A DNA stretch of 64,000 nt from Symmachiella dynata. Its GTDB lineage: Bacteria; Planctomycetota; Planctomycetia; Planctomycetales; Planctomycetaceae. The stretch spans positions 3,401,001 to 3,465,000 of the forward strand of contig NZ_CP036276.1 in the NCBI RefSeq assembly GCF_007747995.1. The letters run 5' to 3'. Within the stretch, counting starts at the first letter, position 1, and each line of letters opens with the position of its first letter. Below are positions 46,025 through 55,437 of this stretch, piece after piece. The translations under genes were made by a program, and so were the position numbers. Under the pieces are notes generated by a model that saw only the letters and a program-made list of their open reading frames with translations, was not told the DNA's origin and made no database searches.

Positions 46025-47071
46025 GATTGGTGTCTCCAATTTGTATGCCATTCGAATTGGTATGTGAACAAATCGCAGAATGAGCGGATGGCTCTTAGCA
46101 GTGAACTTCGCGCGATTGCCACCTAGGGGGGCAATGTGACGCGATGTACGGCAGTCTGGAATACCGTCCATGAGAACAGCTGAACCATAATCCAAGTCGC
46201 TGTAGCCCGGTCGCACCATCTTCTCATGGGGGCACCTCCCATAAATAAGCGCTTCGCGCCGGATGGTCATAACACGTACTGGAACTGCAGGTGGAAGTCG
46301 AATGCTCGGCGCGAGCATCGTTGCTGGTTCGTGTGTTGCTACGTAAAGATGCTACCGTCGCATTATACGGGACACAAGAACGTTCTTTCTGGGGTTTACC
46401 ATTAGATAGCGTGGCATGACTGCCTTTAGTTGGCCGAGGACGGTTTGGTTTGGGGTGCGGCGATCCGGGTAAGTACCATCCCATCGAATTCTCAGCTGTA
46501 TCGCAGCCAACATTCGGGTGATTGTTACGTTCAAACTACCGGGATTAACCAATGCCGCATTGTGTTGTTCATTCCTGTTGACATCCAAACGCCCGCCAGA
46601 ACCGAACTCGTACTTCGAACGTGTTATCTGTGGTAGAGAAGCCGTGCTCCAACGTTTAACGATTGTCGCTGCCCACTCAAAATGTGTCGAAAGCTCCATT
46701 GGCTATCGGAATCAAACAAATCACCCGACTAATGCAAGCTCGAGATGCAATGAGATACAGACAAATCGAAGCGAATTTGCGTTGAATGCTGGCAACTTCG
46801 AACCCATCAAGAGAATCCACAACACTAGAAACCCGCACTTTCAATTTAACGTCGTAGCAATCGCAATCTAGAACCGGGCCGTGGTAGGGGCTGGTCGAAT
46901 CCCAGCAAACGACTTTGGCGGTGAATTTGTTCGTGTTGGATCGGTAGGCGAATACGCGATCCACGAATGAATCACCAACCCGATACTTCGCATAACCTCC
47001 GGTGAATTCTCATCTGAAGTGCGCTCGATGTCATGGCCGCGTAAACTGAGAACTTGCCAAGCACCCGGTCG
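46025..47071. other. Large non-coding or decayed stretch
   Basis: Just over 1 kb. Several short frames exist, but only a minus-strand fragment at ~46740-47000 looks protein-like (GGYAKYRVGDSFVDRVFAYR, then FTAKVVCWDSTSPYHG). It has no start codon after its upstream stop and degenerates at its end, so I read it as a remnant at the edge of the defence island. Confidence 0.4.
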
Positions 47072-50000
47072 TTATCGAGAATTCCACCTCTTTAATAGCT
47101 CTTGATAACGGGAATCTTGTACTAAACGGCTATCTGCCACGCCGATTTTTTCAAGCACGCCATCAATGCGATTATGCCAGTTTCGAATCTCATCAGACAT
47201 CACCGTGTACAGGACCGTTAATATTGGACCGGGATACTGTTGGATGATTGCATCGGCTTCGCCTCCAAAATGTAAACGAAAATGGACGCTCGAAGGAACC
47301 TTCGACAAAAGCGGGAGAACGACGTCCACCAACCGAGGAAACGCCTCGACGTTCGAAATGAGCAATCCACACAATCGATTGGTCATCGTCGGTGTTTTGA
47401 CCGCTATTTGACGAGGCCATACATTGTCGAATAATTCGACTGCATCGTCCAACCAAACGGTTCCGTCGTTTACCGGATCGTCGTTCAGCGCTCCTTGAAA
47501 CTGCCCAATCACATGAGATCGGAATTCGTCCCCTGCATGCAAGAGGACGTGTCGGAACTCGTCATTGGACACCAAACGCTCACCGTCCGATTGATCACGG
47601 CTAATCCAGCCCGAAAGGATCTCAGATGCCAACGCTTGAATTCGCCCTTCCTGTGACGCGCCCCCGCATTTCGCAATCGACAACAAACCGGGCTTTAGTC
47701 TTGAGTAAAGCCCAACGGTATTCACTCTTGGATTCCAGAGGAAGCCAGCCCAAAAGGCTTCTTGGTCGTGCTGGTCTTCCGCGTCGAGGATCGATAAAAG
47801 ATTGTGCGACGTCCATTCTGGTACGTGATGGTAAAACCAACCCAGATGGTGCGTCATTGTTGCAATTGCCTGTCGGCGAGGATTATTGCCCACGGCCAAA
47901 AGTCTCTCGAGTTGAATCAACCAAGTCGCAGATGGCGATGTATCAATGTCGTCACGTTCTAGCCATGAATTGTCGAATATCGCCATTGTAATTTGGCCAG
48001 AGGAGGATTTAAGTCCATCCGTCACCCAATCGCGACTGCGCCCCGTGGTCAGATGTGACGATTCATCTTCTTCCGGGTATTGATGAATGACTCCGATGAG
48101 TTTTGAAGTCAATTTGTCAAACGACTGTGGATAGCCCGAAGATAGGGGTTTGGTGACTTCTCGGAGCCAGCATGATGACGGGTATAGGAGTGAGCTTAAT
48201 ACCTCATCCGAAATACGACAAAGCCGCTCGGCAACTGGCGCGATGAGTTGTTGGCGACGTGCATCTGTTTCTGAATCCGGCGTGGTACCAACCGCCTCAA
48301 ACGACGAATAAAATGCTTTCCACGCCCAAATCGGAAACTCACCATGGCGAGCTGCATGAAGGAGAGCGAGATAGGCGCGACGCGGGCGACTATCACAAAG
48401 CCCCTTGAATGGTTCGTGATTCTCAAAGGTGTTTTGTTCGCTTCGCCCCGTCAGATTCTCGGCGACCGATAGAATCGATGAAATTGGTTCTTGCAACAAC
48501 AACTCATGTTCTGTAATTATCGCTACAGGGCTGAATTGCGTTTCCGTCGAATCCACCGCGCGCCGTGCATGCTCGGGCTTCCAGGTAGGTGCTGCCACTC
48601 GAAGAATCTCAATTTCTGCATGCACATCAAAAGCAAATATGCAACCTTGGCCAGCGAGCCATTGAAGACGATTCAACGTAAGTCGAGCCTTTCGCTGCGT
48701 GAACACTGTATCGTCTTCACTGTCGCGTTGTTTTGGACCTTGGAGCAAGCGAGTTTCGATTCGACTTCGTGATTTGTCTGAAAGTTGTGTCCAGCGGGTA
48801 GCGAGCGATAGCAGAAGATCTCTTTGGTGACTCCAGTCCCAAAACTCCTCGTCACTCATCTCCATTACAGCAGTGTAGAACATGTGCGGAGATGCGAAGT
48901 CAAGATTGCCGCTGGCCCACACCTTTAGCCTGCTGAAGATTGTATTGCTGCCCTTGGGCCAAACCGAATATTCTTGTCGCGCCTTTGTCTTGTCGCATTG
49001 GCACAATTGCTCAAAAGTCGAAGCAAACCAAAGGATATAACCCGACAGACCATTCTTACGAGTGTGACTGCTCACCTGCGCATTTTCGTCGGGGACGATG
49101 GGGCTAATACGAAATAGTTCAGGATCATCCAGCTCATTGCACAGATGAACAGATAGTTCAATGTTCGTGCGAAAGCCACTTATGACGTCGCCCAAATACT
49201 CGATGGGAATTTCGATGTCTAGTAGGGGAACGGGACACTCGACTCGAAATCGACCCAAATCTCTCAAACGAACCTCTGCGTCATTTGGGGGAGGGATTGG
49301 ACCAGACATTGAGGCCGGTGAAGCATTAATGTACGGACGAGTGACTGTGACGAACCTTCTTGCGGCATAGGGACTCCATCCGTCGCGGTCGATCGTCGCA
49401 TTCAGGTCGTACCAGTCGCGCTCGGTACGTTCTTCGCTTTGATCCCAAGCGGCCACCAAATATCTCCAAGCTTTTTCAATTTCAGGGCAAACGTCCTCCT
49501 GAGAGAGACGAAGTCTCCACAGGATCTCCCTGCGAACACTAGGATGTAGCGGGTCCTGCATTGAGGCCCACCACACCGACGCTGGCTGACTCGCTACAGA
49601 TGCTATCCAAGATCCCAGATGCGACAATCGACTCGGTAGCTTTAGGAGATGCGCCGTATCGTGACCTCGAATGGCAGGTGTATTTAGGTTGGAGATGGTA
49701 CGGAGGTCATAGTTGTTAGCCGTGAAAGCATCCCAAGCATCGGCTGGAGCTTTATCCGTCAGGAAGGGACTATCGTCGCTTCCCCTTTCGGGCACTTTAT
49801 CGGAATCGAGCCCGTACAAATCGAACGGGTCGATCACTGGTTCTTCGGTTTTAAACCAGTGGCGGCGTTGCGGGCGGGCATAGCGGCATGATGGATCAAA
49901 AACACACAGCCATTCCGCAGGCGGCACTGCCTCAGCAAATTCTCGAGCACCGTCGCACGCTGAAACGATGTGGGCCACTTGTCCTCGTTCATACGCTTGT

Positions 50001-50938
50001 AAACGCTGCGGGCCATTCATCGCTTTTGCAATCGTGCTTTGACGCCACGCAGTCGGATCATCAGAACGTTTAGCCCATAGCTCTAATGAGTCCCAGAGGG
50101 AACGGTGACTATCCAGTGGATCGTACGGAATTGCCTCAACGCCCTTATGGCTCCAACGATCAGCAGTCTCCCCTGACTCCTGAGCTTGGAAAGCATAAAG
50201 GAGTCGCGACAAACCCTTATTGCGACGTAACCCTTCAAGCAGGTAATTTATGGGCGGATCATCCGCAGAATACCCCACGAATAATACGACATATCGGTGT
50301 ACGATCTCACGGAAGAATTCTGCAGCCCAGCCTTCAGAGAGATAGGCATGTCCAAAATCTGAACTGGACAACACAAACTCATTTCCATCGGCACCGGTGT
50401 ATTCATCATTTACGCGACCGTGGAGATAGACGATGCGATCCAACTCATCGTATTTCGCGACGTCCGGCAAGCGAGGGGGGCAGACGCACTCGACATCGCG
50501 ACCACATTTCTCAAACAATCTGTCAAAATTCGTGGTTACGAGCTGTATTTTGGCATCGCTCGTTGTTGCCAATCGCAATAGTATCTTATGTGCTGATGTA
50601 TCCGGTTCAGCATTTCCGATCAGTGCTTTCGCCACGGCTGCTTGGATTTCAGAAGCCGGAAAGTCTCTCTCTAGAAGCCCAAAGACACGGTCGACAGAGA
50701 TTAGCCCCGGAACGTCAATGTCGCGTCCTATCTCACGGACTTTAATAAGCACTTTGCGAGCATCGCTGTCTTCTTCGTCACCAAGTCTGTCAATTACGTC
50801 CTCAGCAAGCTCAAAGAAATCGGGCAATTTGGCTCGCTCGCGCGAAACGCCAGAGCCGCAGAAGAATACGACGCGCCCCTCGTCACGCGCATTTAGGAGC
50901 TCATCAGGTATCGAGGGACCATTAGAGGTGAAGCGCAT
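47072..50938 (-). CDS. SIR2-like (NADase-type) giant protein, probable defence effector
   Basis: 1288 residues from the ATG at 50938; a GTG at 50971 is possible. The N-terminal ~280 residues are a SIR2-like Rossmann domain: VVFFCGSGVSRERA (NAD-binding GAGxS variant), QLVTTNFDRLFEKCG (TNxD), IVYLHGRVND (catalytic-type His) and VVLFVGYSADDPPI. The remaining ~1000 residues are helical with many Trp, like the DUF4020-type region of large SIR2 proteins; I see no P-loop. Such proteins in prophages and defence islands deplete NAD+ on phage infection. It lies directly behind the terminase large subunit, with no partner gene, so it would be a single-gene system. Confidence 0.82.
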   Translation of the reverse strand: MRFTSNGPSIPDELLNARDEGRVVFFCGSGVSRERAKLPDFFELAEDVIDRLGDEEDSDARKVLIKVREIGRDIDVPGLISVDRVFGLLERDFPASEIQAAVAKALIGNAEPDTSAHKILLRLATTSDAKIQLVTTNFDRLFEKCGRDVECVCPPRLPDVAKYDELDRIVYLHGRVNDEYTGADGNEFVLSSSDFGHAYLSEGWAAEFFREIVHRYVVLFVGYSADDPPINYLLEGLRRNKGLSRLLYAFQAQESGETADRWSHKGVEAIPYDPLDSHRSLWDSLELWAKRSDDPTAWRQSTIAKAMNGPQRLQAYERGQVAHIVSACDGAREFAEAVPPAEWLCVFDPSCRYARPQRRHWFKTEEPVIDPFDLYGLDSDKVPERGSDDSPFLTDKAPADAWDAFTANNYDLRTISNLNTPAIRGHDTAHLLKLPSRLSHLGSWIASVASQPASVWWASMQDPLHPSVRREILWRLRLSQEDVCPEIEKAWRYLVAAWDQSEERTERDWYDLNATIDRDGWSPYAARRFVTVTRPYINASPASMSGPIPPPNDAEVRLRDLGRFRVECPVPLLDIEIPIEYLGDVISGFRTNIELSVHLCNELDDPELFRISPIVPDENAQVSSHTRKNGLSGYILWFASTFEQLCQCDKTKARQEYSVWPKGSNTIFSRLKVWASGNLDFASPHMFYTAVMEMSDEEFWDWSHQRDLLLSLATRWTQLSDKSRSRIETRLLQGPKQRDSEDDTVFTQRKARLTLNRLQWLAGQGCIFAFDVHAEIEILRVAAPTWKPEHARRAVDSTETQFSPVAIITEHELLLQEPISSILSVAENLTGRSEQNTFENHEPFKGLCDSRPRRAYLALLHAARHGEFPIWAWKAFYSSFEAVGTTPDSETDARRQQLIAPVAERLCRISDEVLSSLLYPSSCWLREVTKPLSSGYPQSFDKLTSKLIGVIHQYPEEDESSHLTTGRSRDWVTDGLKSSSGQITMAIFDNSWLERDDIDTSPSATWLIQLERLLAVGNNPRRQAIATMTHHLGWFYHHVPEWTSHNLLSILDAEDQHDQEAFWAGFLWNPRVNTVGLYSRLKPGLLSIAKCGGASQEGRIQALASEILSGWISRDQSDGERLVSNDEFRHVLLHAGDEFRSHVIGQFQGALNDDPVNDGTVWLDDAVELFDNVWPRQIAVKTPTMTNRLCGLLISNVEAFPRLVDVVLPLLSKVPSSVHFRLHFGGEADAIIQQYPGPILTVLYTVMSDEIRNWHNRIDGVLEKIGVADSRLVQDSRYQELLKRWNSR

Positions 50939-51052
50939 ATTGATTTGAATCCCAAGCAAGTCGAACAACACAATGGGATCATATTATCAAATAATTGCCG
51001 CTAAATACCTGCGCTCGTAAGATTTTCTGTGGGTTGGAGATACTTGGCCCAT

Positions 51053-52669
51053 CTACAGCGACAAAATCCCCCGCTTGTCATAAACGCTCGTGCACACGTC
51101 CTGCGTGCTCGCCCGGTCCAACCCCATGATCAACGCCACGATGCCGTCGATCCGCTCCACGCTCTTCTTCTTCGACGGCTTCCAGTTGTCGGCGGCGTCG
51201 GTTTCGATCGAGACGTTACCGGCCATCCAACGTAGCACCGGGTGGCCGGCATGGGCTAGTTTTCGAGAGAGGACCACCTCTTCAAGCTTCTTCGTCGGCG
51301 AGCTCATACTGGCGTAACCCTGTCCGAAGGCGACCATCTCGAAGCCGTCTCCTTCCAATTGCGTCGCCAACTGCGTGGCGTTCCAGCGGTCGATGGCGAT
51401 TTCGCGGATCTCGAATTGCTCATTGAGTTCGTTGATCCGGCGGCGGATCACATCATAGTCGACCACTTCACCGGACGTCGCCTCCATGTGGTCGTCACGA
51501 ATCCACTGCACGTACGGAACACGGTCGCGGCGTTCCCGTTTGCGGGCGCCTTCCTCAGGAACCCAAAAGTACGGTAGCACATCGAACCGCCCTTCGTCCT
51601 CATCCGGAAAGACCAGCACCAACGCCGAGACATCGGTCGTGGACGAGAGGTCCAACCCGCCGAAGCAAACTCGCCCACGCAGATTCTCCAGCGGCGTGCC
51701 GCAAGCATCCCATTTGTCCATACTGAGCCACCGGACGTCTTGCTCGGTCCATTGATTCAAGCGGTAGCGGCGGAATGAATTCTCCTTGGCGGGGGATTCC
51801 TGGGCTTCGGTACAGTCCTCAGCGAACTGGTCCGCGTTGATCGTGATTCCGAAACTGGGGTTGGCTGTTCTCCAGACGTTGGGATCGGTCCAATCTGCCT
51901 CGTCGTTGGCCGCAGCGACGAATGGAAAGAACGAGGTATCCTCAATCGTGCCGTCGAGCACCTTGAGTGCGTAGTCGTGTTGTTCCCAACAGATCGAGTG
52001 CCGATCGTAGCCGGCGGTTGTGATCGCCAATTGCAGCGGTTGCCGACGAGAGGCCCCTGCGTAGCGGAGCGTGTCCCACAGATCCCGTGTCCGCTGGGCG
52101 TGCAGTTCGTCGATTAGAACCGCGTGCGCATTGAGACCTTCCTTGGCCGGCACATCGGCCGAGAGCGCCTTGTAGAACGACCGCGTGCGGTGATACACGA
52201 TCCGCTTGGTAGAACGTACCACCTTCAAACGCCGGGAGAGGTCGGGCGATTCGTCGACCATGTGCGCCGCTTCGCCATAGACAATTGAAGCTTGGTCACG
52301 GTCGACGGCAGCGGAATAGATCTCTGCGCCCGGTTCATTGTCGCCGACGAGTAGGTACAGGCTCAGCCCGGAAAAGAGCGTGCTCTTGCCATTCTTCTTG
52401 GGGACCTCGATGTAACCGCGACGAAACCGCCGCGTCCCGTCGGGACGTTTCCAGCCGAATAGCGGAGCGACGACCTCTTGCCATTGCCATTCCAGCAGGT
52501 CGAACGGTTGACCCGCCCATTGCCCCTTTGAATGTCTGAGGAACTTGCGGAAGAACGTGCGGACGCGCTCGGCAGCATGGAGATCGAACCAGCAACCATC
52601 AGCAACCGCTCGCTCATCGGCGGACGTGCGTATCCAATCCGACGTCCGGGAATCGACCTCAAGCGACAT
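51053..52669 (-). CDS. terL: Phage terminase large subunit (TerL)
   Basis: 538 residues, full length. ATPase: YIEVPKKNGKSTLFSG (Walker A, ~93) and HAVLIDELHAQ (Walker B, ~184). RNase-H-like nuclease: GGLDLSSTTDVSALVL (first Asp), EIAIDRWNATQL (second Asp) and ERIDGIVALIMG (third Asp). HK97-type headful/cos packaging motor. Its ATG overlaps the TerS stop (ATGA-type). No portal gene follows where one is expected; a SIR2 gene does, so the morphogenesis module is missing. Confidence 0.95.
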   Translation of the reverse strand: MSLEVDSRTSDWIRTSADERAVADGCWFDLHAAERVRTFFRKFLRHSKGQWAGQPFDLLEWQWQEVVAPLFGWKRPDGTRRFRRGYIEVPKKNGKSTLFSGLSLYLLVGDNEPGAEIYSAAVDRDQASIVYGEAAHMVDESPDLSRRLKVVRSTKRIVYHRTRSFYKALSADVPAKEGLNAHAVLIDELHAQRTRDLWDTLRYAGASRRQPLQLAITTAGYDRHSICWEQHDYALKVLDGTIEDTSFFPFVAAANDEADWTDPNVWRTANPSFGITINADQFAEDCTEAQESPAKENSFRRYRLNQWTEQDVRWLSMDKWDACGTPLENLRGRVCFGGLDLSSTTDVSALVLVFPDEDEGRFDVLPYFWVPEEGARKRERRDRVPYVQWIRDDHMEATSGEVVDYDVIRRRINELNEQFEIREIAIDRWNATQLATQLEGDGFEMVAFGQGYASMSSPTKKLEEVVLSRKLAHAGHPVLRWMAGNVSIETDAADNWKPSKKKSVERIDGIVALIMGLDRASTQDVCTSVYDKRGILSL

Positions 52670-53133
52670 CAGCCAGCCTCCAGGAACAGGTCAAACTCAT
52701 CCACCGCACCAGCACCTTCGGGTAATTTGATCCGACTGCGGCTACTGGGCGTGAGGCCAAACTCAACCATCAACTTTCGCATTGCTTCCATCGCCTGATC
52801 CGCGACAGTCAGATACGGCGATTTCATCGGGAATCCCTTGGCTGGCGATTTCACTATCGTGCCGTACTTTTTGACTTGCTCTTCAGCATGCACCCAACGG
52901 GAATAGGCCACGCAGTAAGCTGCTAGGGCCGAGCGATCGGCCAAGGTCAGCAGGCCCATGTCTATGAGCACTTTCGCCGTACGGAACCATTCGGCACGAG
53001 CCACATCGTCGAGATGCTCCGGGCAGTCGGGAACCTCGGGGGGAGCATGCGGTTCGCGAGCATTGAGCGGTCGTTTACCCGGATTTCCCTCCAATGTTTT
53101 CAATGCTGTTGGCTTCGGTTTGCGACCTCGCAT
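52669..53133 (-). CDS. terS: Phage terminase small subunit, P27 family (TerS)
   Basis: 154 residues. P27-type opening RGRKPKPTALKTLEGNPGKR, then a helical DNA-binding domain (LTLADRSALAAYCVAYSRWV) and the family's SPYLTVADQAMEAMRKLMVE...FGLTPSSRSRI. Recognises phage DNA and loads TerL. Directly before terL with a one-base overlap. Confidence 0.93.
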   Translation of the reverse strand: MRGRKPKPTALKTLEGNPGKRPLNAREPHAPPEVPDCPEHLDDVARAEWFRTAKVLIDMGLLTLADRSALAAYCVAYSRWVHAEEQVKKYGTIVKSPAKGFPMKSPYLTVADQAMEAMRKLMVEFGLTPSSRSRIKLPEGAGAVDEFDLFLEAG

Positions 53134-53260
53134 GACATGCTTTCCAGCATCAATTGATGCGAAACGATGCTTTACCCAGCTTCACACCCCCCGGTCTCTA
53201 ATTTCGCGGAAAAACACGCATCGTTGGCGATGTGGTATGGGGGGTTGAGTCCTTAGGGAT

Positions 53261-53699
53261 CTAAGGTACCCCCCTTAGGGACCCGGTCATCTTTCCACCG
53301 GCAGCGACCCGGTCAGCATTCGGCGCGGTGGCCCCGGCCGCATACTTCCGTTTGTCCTCATCCGTTTTCAACTTGTGATGCCGACGGCAACGCGTCCGCA
53401 GGTTGTCGAGATCGAGTCGCAGGTCGGGGCGTACCTCGATGGGAATGATGTGATCGACTTCTAGGTTCCGCGTATTGACCACCCCCTCGTCGAGGCAGTC
53501 CTCGCAGTAGGGATGCCGTTTGATATGAATGCGTCGCACCTTCCGCCAACGTTCGTCGTAGCCACGCTGCGCCGGTGTGCTACGCCGTTCGTCCGACCAA
53601 CGGTGAGATGCTTCGTGGCGGTGTTCGTCGCAGAACCGGTCCCGCGTCGTGTTGGGACAACCGGGATGGCTGCAGCGGGTTTTAAGCTTTGCGGGCATG
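53261..53699 (-). CDS. HNH endonuclease (phage packaging type)
   Basis: 145 residues from the ATG at 53699, fixed by GGAGG seven bases in front; longer frames up to 54160 would run through another gene. Zn-like CSHPGCPNTTRDRFCDEH is followed by the HNH core: YCEDCLDEGVVNTRNLEVDH and LDNLRTRCRRHHKLK. HNH enzymes next to terminase genes assist DNA packaging in HK97-like phages. Upstream of terS on the same strand, as is usual. Confidence 0.9.
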
Positions 53700-53804
53700 C
53701 GAACGTCCTCCGTAGAAACCATTGCAGACATTCTATGCGGCGTGCCACGTGGATAAAGACCGAATCGCTGCCAATCACAGCCCACGCCCAAAATCATTCC
53801 GTAT

Positions 53805-53999
53805 CTAGCGTTCGGCCACAGAAAAACTTTCGTTCTCCAACTCCAACGTGACGATTTTCCTCCTGCAACTACGGCAACGCTTGCGGCGACGTATCCGCCC
53901 GTTGAGTAGCGGTTCGGTATTGGTCGTAAAGAAATGCCCTCTACCGCACCGGGGGCACGTGAGGCCACGTGGGGCGTCGTCGTTGGTAACGTTCGCCAT
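53805..53999 (-). CDS. Small NrdR-like zinc-ribbon protein
   Basis: 64 residues. Four-Cys ribbon: LTCPRCGRGHFFTTNTEP and CRSCRRKIVTLE, with a basic RIRRRKRC between. This resembles the N-terminal ribbon of NrdR without its ATP-cone. Related by eye to the 63-residue protein at 58728-58919. Likely a DNA- or RNA-binding phage accessory protein. Confidence 0.72.
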   Translation of the reverse strand: MANVTNDDAPRGLTCPRCGRGHFFTTNTEPLLNGRIRRRKRCRSCRRKIVTLELENESFSVAER

Positions 54000-54189
54000 T
54001 GCTCAATCCTGCGTGATTGGTAACGCCGTGGGGCCCGTGTTCGCCCCGAATTCTTTTCTATGAAATCCTGTCGAATCTTACCAGATGTGGCTGGATGTCC
54101 ATTCCGGATCGAGGTAACTGACTGTCCTGTCGGTAGTCGCGTTGGCTGCCGGACAGACACGAACCCCGAACTATGAAAAGGACGACACG

Positions 54190-54591
54190 ATGGCTACGAA
54201 AAAAACCACGACGAAGAAGGCAACCGCCAAGAAGAGCACGAGGCGGAAACCAGCAACGGCGAAGAAGGCCGTAACAAAACCGGCCACGAAGAAACCGGCC
54301 ACGAAGAAACCCGCCGCCAAGAAACCCGCCACCAAGAAGGTCGCTGCCAAAACGACCGGGAAAAAACTGAGCGCCCTCGATGCGGCGGCGAAGGTCCTCG
54401 GCGAATCGAAGGAGCCGCTCAACGCCAAGACGATGATCGAACGCATGGCCACCAAAGGCTACTGGACGAGCCCCGGCGGCCGGACACCGCACGCCACGAT
54501 TTACGCCGCTATCCTCCGCGAGATCCAAGCCAAGGGGAAAGAGGCCCGATTTATTAAGACTGACCGCGGGCACTTCACGCTCAACAAATAG
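54190..54591 (+). CDS. Lysine-rich histone H1-like tail + HARE-HTH winged helix
   Basis: 133 residues from the ATG at 54190 (AAAGGA before it); an upstream ATG at 54142 has no such site. Residues 1-70 are a Lys/Ala/Pro/Thr repeat tail (KKPATKKPAAKKPATKK). Residues ~72-133 are a HARE-HTH domain (ALDAAAKVLGESKEPLNAKT, GRTPHATIYAAILREI, FIKTDRGHF). HARE-HTH modules are found in ASXL proteins, RNA polymerase delta and restriction enzymes; the tail should bind DNA non-specifically, so this is a nucleoid-type protein. It is the only plus-strand gene in the prophage block and has its own terminator. Confidence 0.85.
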   Translation: MATKKTTTKKATAKKSTRRKPATAKKAVTKPATKKPATKKPAAKKPATKKVAAKTTGKKLSALDAAAKVLGESKEPLNAKTMIERMATKGYWTSPGGRTPHATIYAAILREIQAKGKEARFIKTDRGHFTLNK

Positions 54592-54616
54592 CCCCGCTCT
54601 CGGCCCAAGCCGCGAC

Positions 54617-54652
54617 AAACGCCCCACGTTCGCCACGTCGGGGCGTTTTCTT
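54617..54652 (+). terminator. Rho-independent terminator of the histone-like gene
   Basis: Stem AAACGCCCC(G)ACG / CGTCGGGGCGTTT with one bulge, then TTCTTTT. 25 bases after the stop codon. Confidence 0.75.
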
Positions 54653-54819
54653 TTAGGTGGTGGGATTCGCCAGCACCCAGCATAATTGGCCGCAAGGAAG
54701 GTTGCCGACAAATGCTCGCTGCCCAAGGCAAGTGACGTGATCACTTTTGACAACCTGTAGCGTAGTATGAAACTCCTTAGCTCCGCACCAGCTACACCGC
54801 AGCCGTACGAGGCAACCAT

Positions 54820-55437
54820 TCATTGCATTGAATGGACAACTTCGCTGAGGACGACCAAAACGCCGAGTGCTAGCACACCGACAAGTCCATTGCGAAGAAA
54901 GGTGAACGATGCTGACAACAAATTAGAACGTGACGTTCCCACCAACCTATTTTGTTCGATACAAAATAGTATCGTCATCTTTTCCTTCTTCTTCTCAATA
55001 ATCGGAGATCGATCCCGTAATGTCGGACTGTATACCTGCCCTACTTTGTATGCACTGAGCGCAAGAAACCCGCTACCAAACAAATAAAATATCGCGACTA
55101 GCGAAAAGAATGATGCCGCGTTACGGAGGACCGGCCCTGCATCTGCGAGTAATCCGTTCTTTCCTAAAATACCAGTTGTCGCTACAAATACTGCAATCGC
55201 AACTGACAAACCTAACAAAGTCCCCATGGCCTTATTTTCAATATGTTCGACACGCCGCAGAGATGTCGACAACATTTTCTCTAGACCCTTTATCGAATGC
55301 CGCAGTCGGTCGTCGCACTCATACTGATCAACTGCGCAATTGGCGATCTTAATACGTATATTTTCATTCGCAAAACACAACGTCACCAAAGATCCGAATA
55401 GAATGTTGTCGAAGAACAGAAAAAACCTGCTAGACAT
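54820..55437 (-). CDS. Membrane protein of the ATP-grasp cassette, unknown function
   Basis: 205 residues from the ATG at 55437, which overlaps the ATP-grasp stop by eight bases; an upstream frame to 55479 would overlap further. Hydrophobic segments lie near ~1-22 (SSRFFLFFDNILFGSLVTLC), ~68-92, ~105-130 and ~182-203, so about four helices, with a charged cytoplasmic stretch (IIEKKKEKMTILFC). Not an ABC transporter or protease by sight. In a peptide-maturation locus this could export or recognise the product, or be an immunity or effector protein. The layout also resembles SLATT-type effectors, but I cannot confirm that. Confidence 0.6.
   Translation of the reverse strand: MSSRFFLFFDNILFGSLVTLCFANENIRIKIANCAVDQYECDDRLRHSIKGLEKMLSTSLRRVEHIENKAMGTLLGLSVAIAVFVATTGILGKNGLLADAGPVLRNAASFFSLVAIFYLFGSGFLALSAYKVGQVYSPTLRDRSPIIEKKKEKMTILFCIEQNRLVGTSRSNLLSASFTFLRNGLVGVLALGVLVVLSEVVHSMQ

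Noticed and set aside
53699-54160. N-terminal extension of the HNH gene to 299 codons
   Set aside because: It would run through the zinc-ribbon gene at 53805-53999 in another frame; the GGAGG-supported ATG at 53699 gives a normal HNH protein.
54171-54455. 94-codon minus-strand frame rich in Val/Ala/Phe
   Set aside because: Mirror of the Lys/Ala/Pro repeat in the histone-like gene, which has the ribosome-binding site, domain and terminator.
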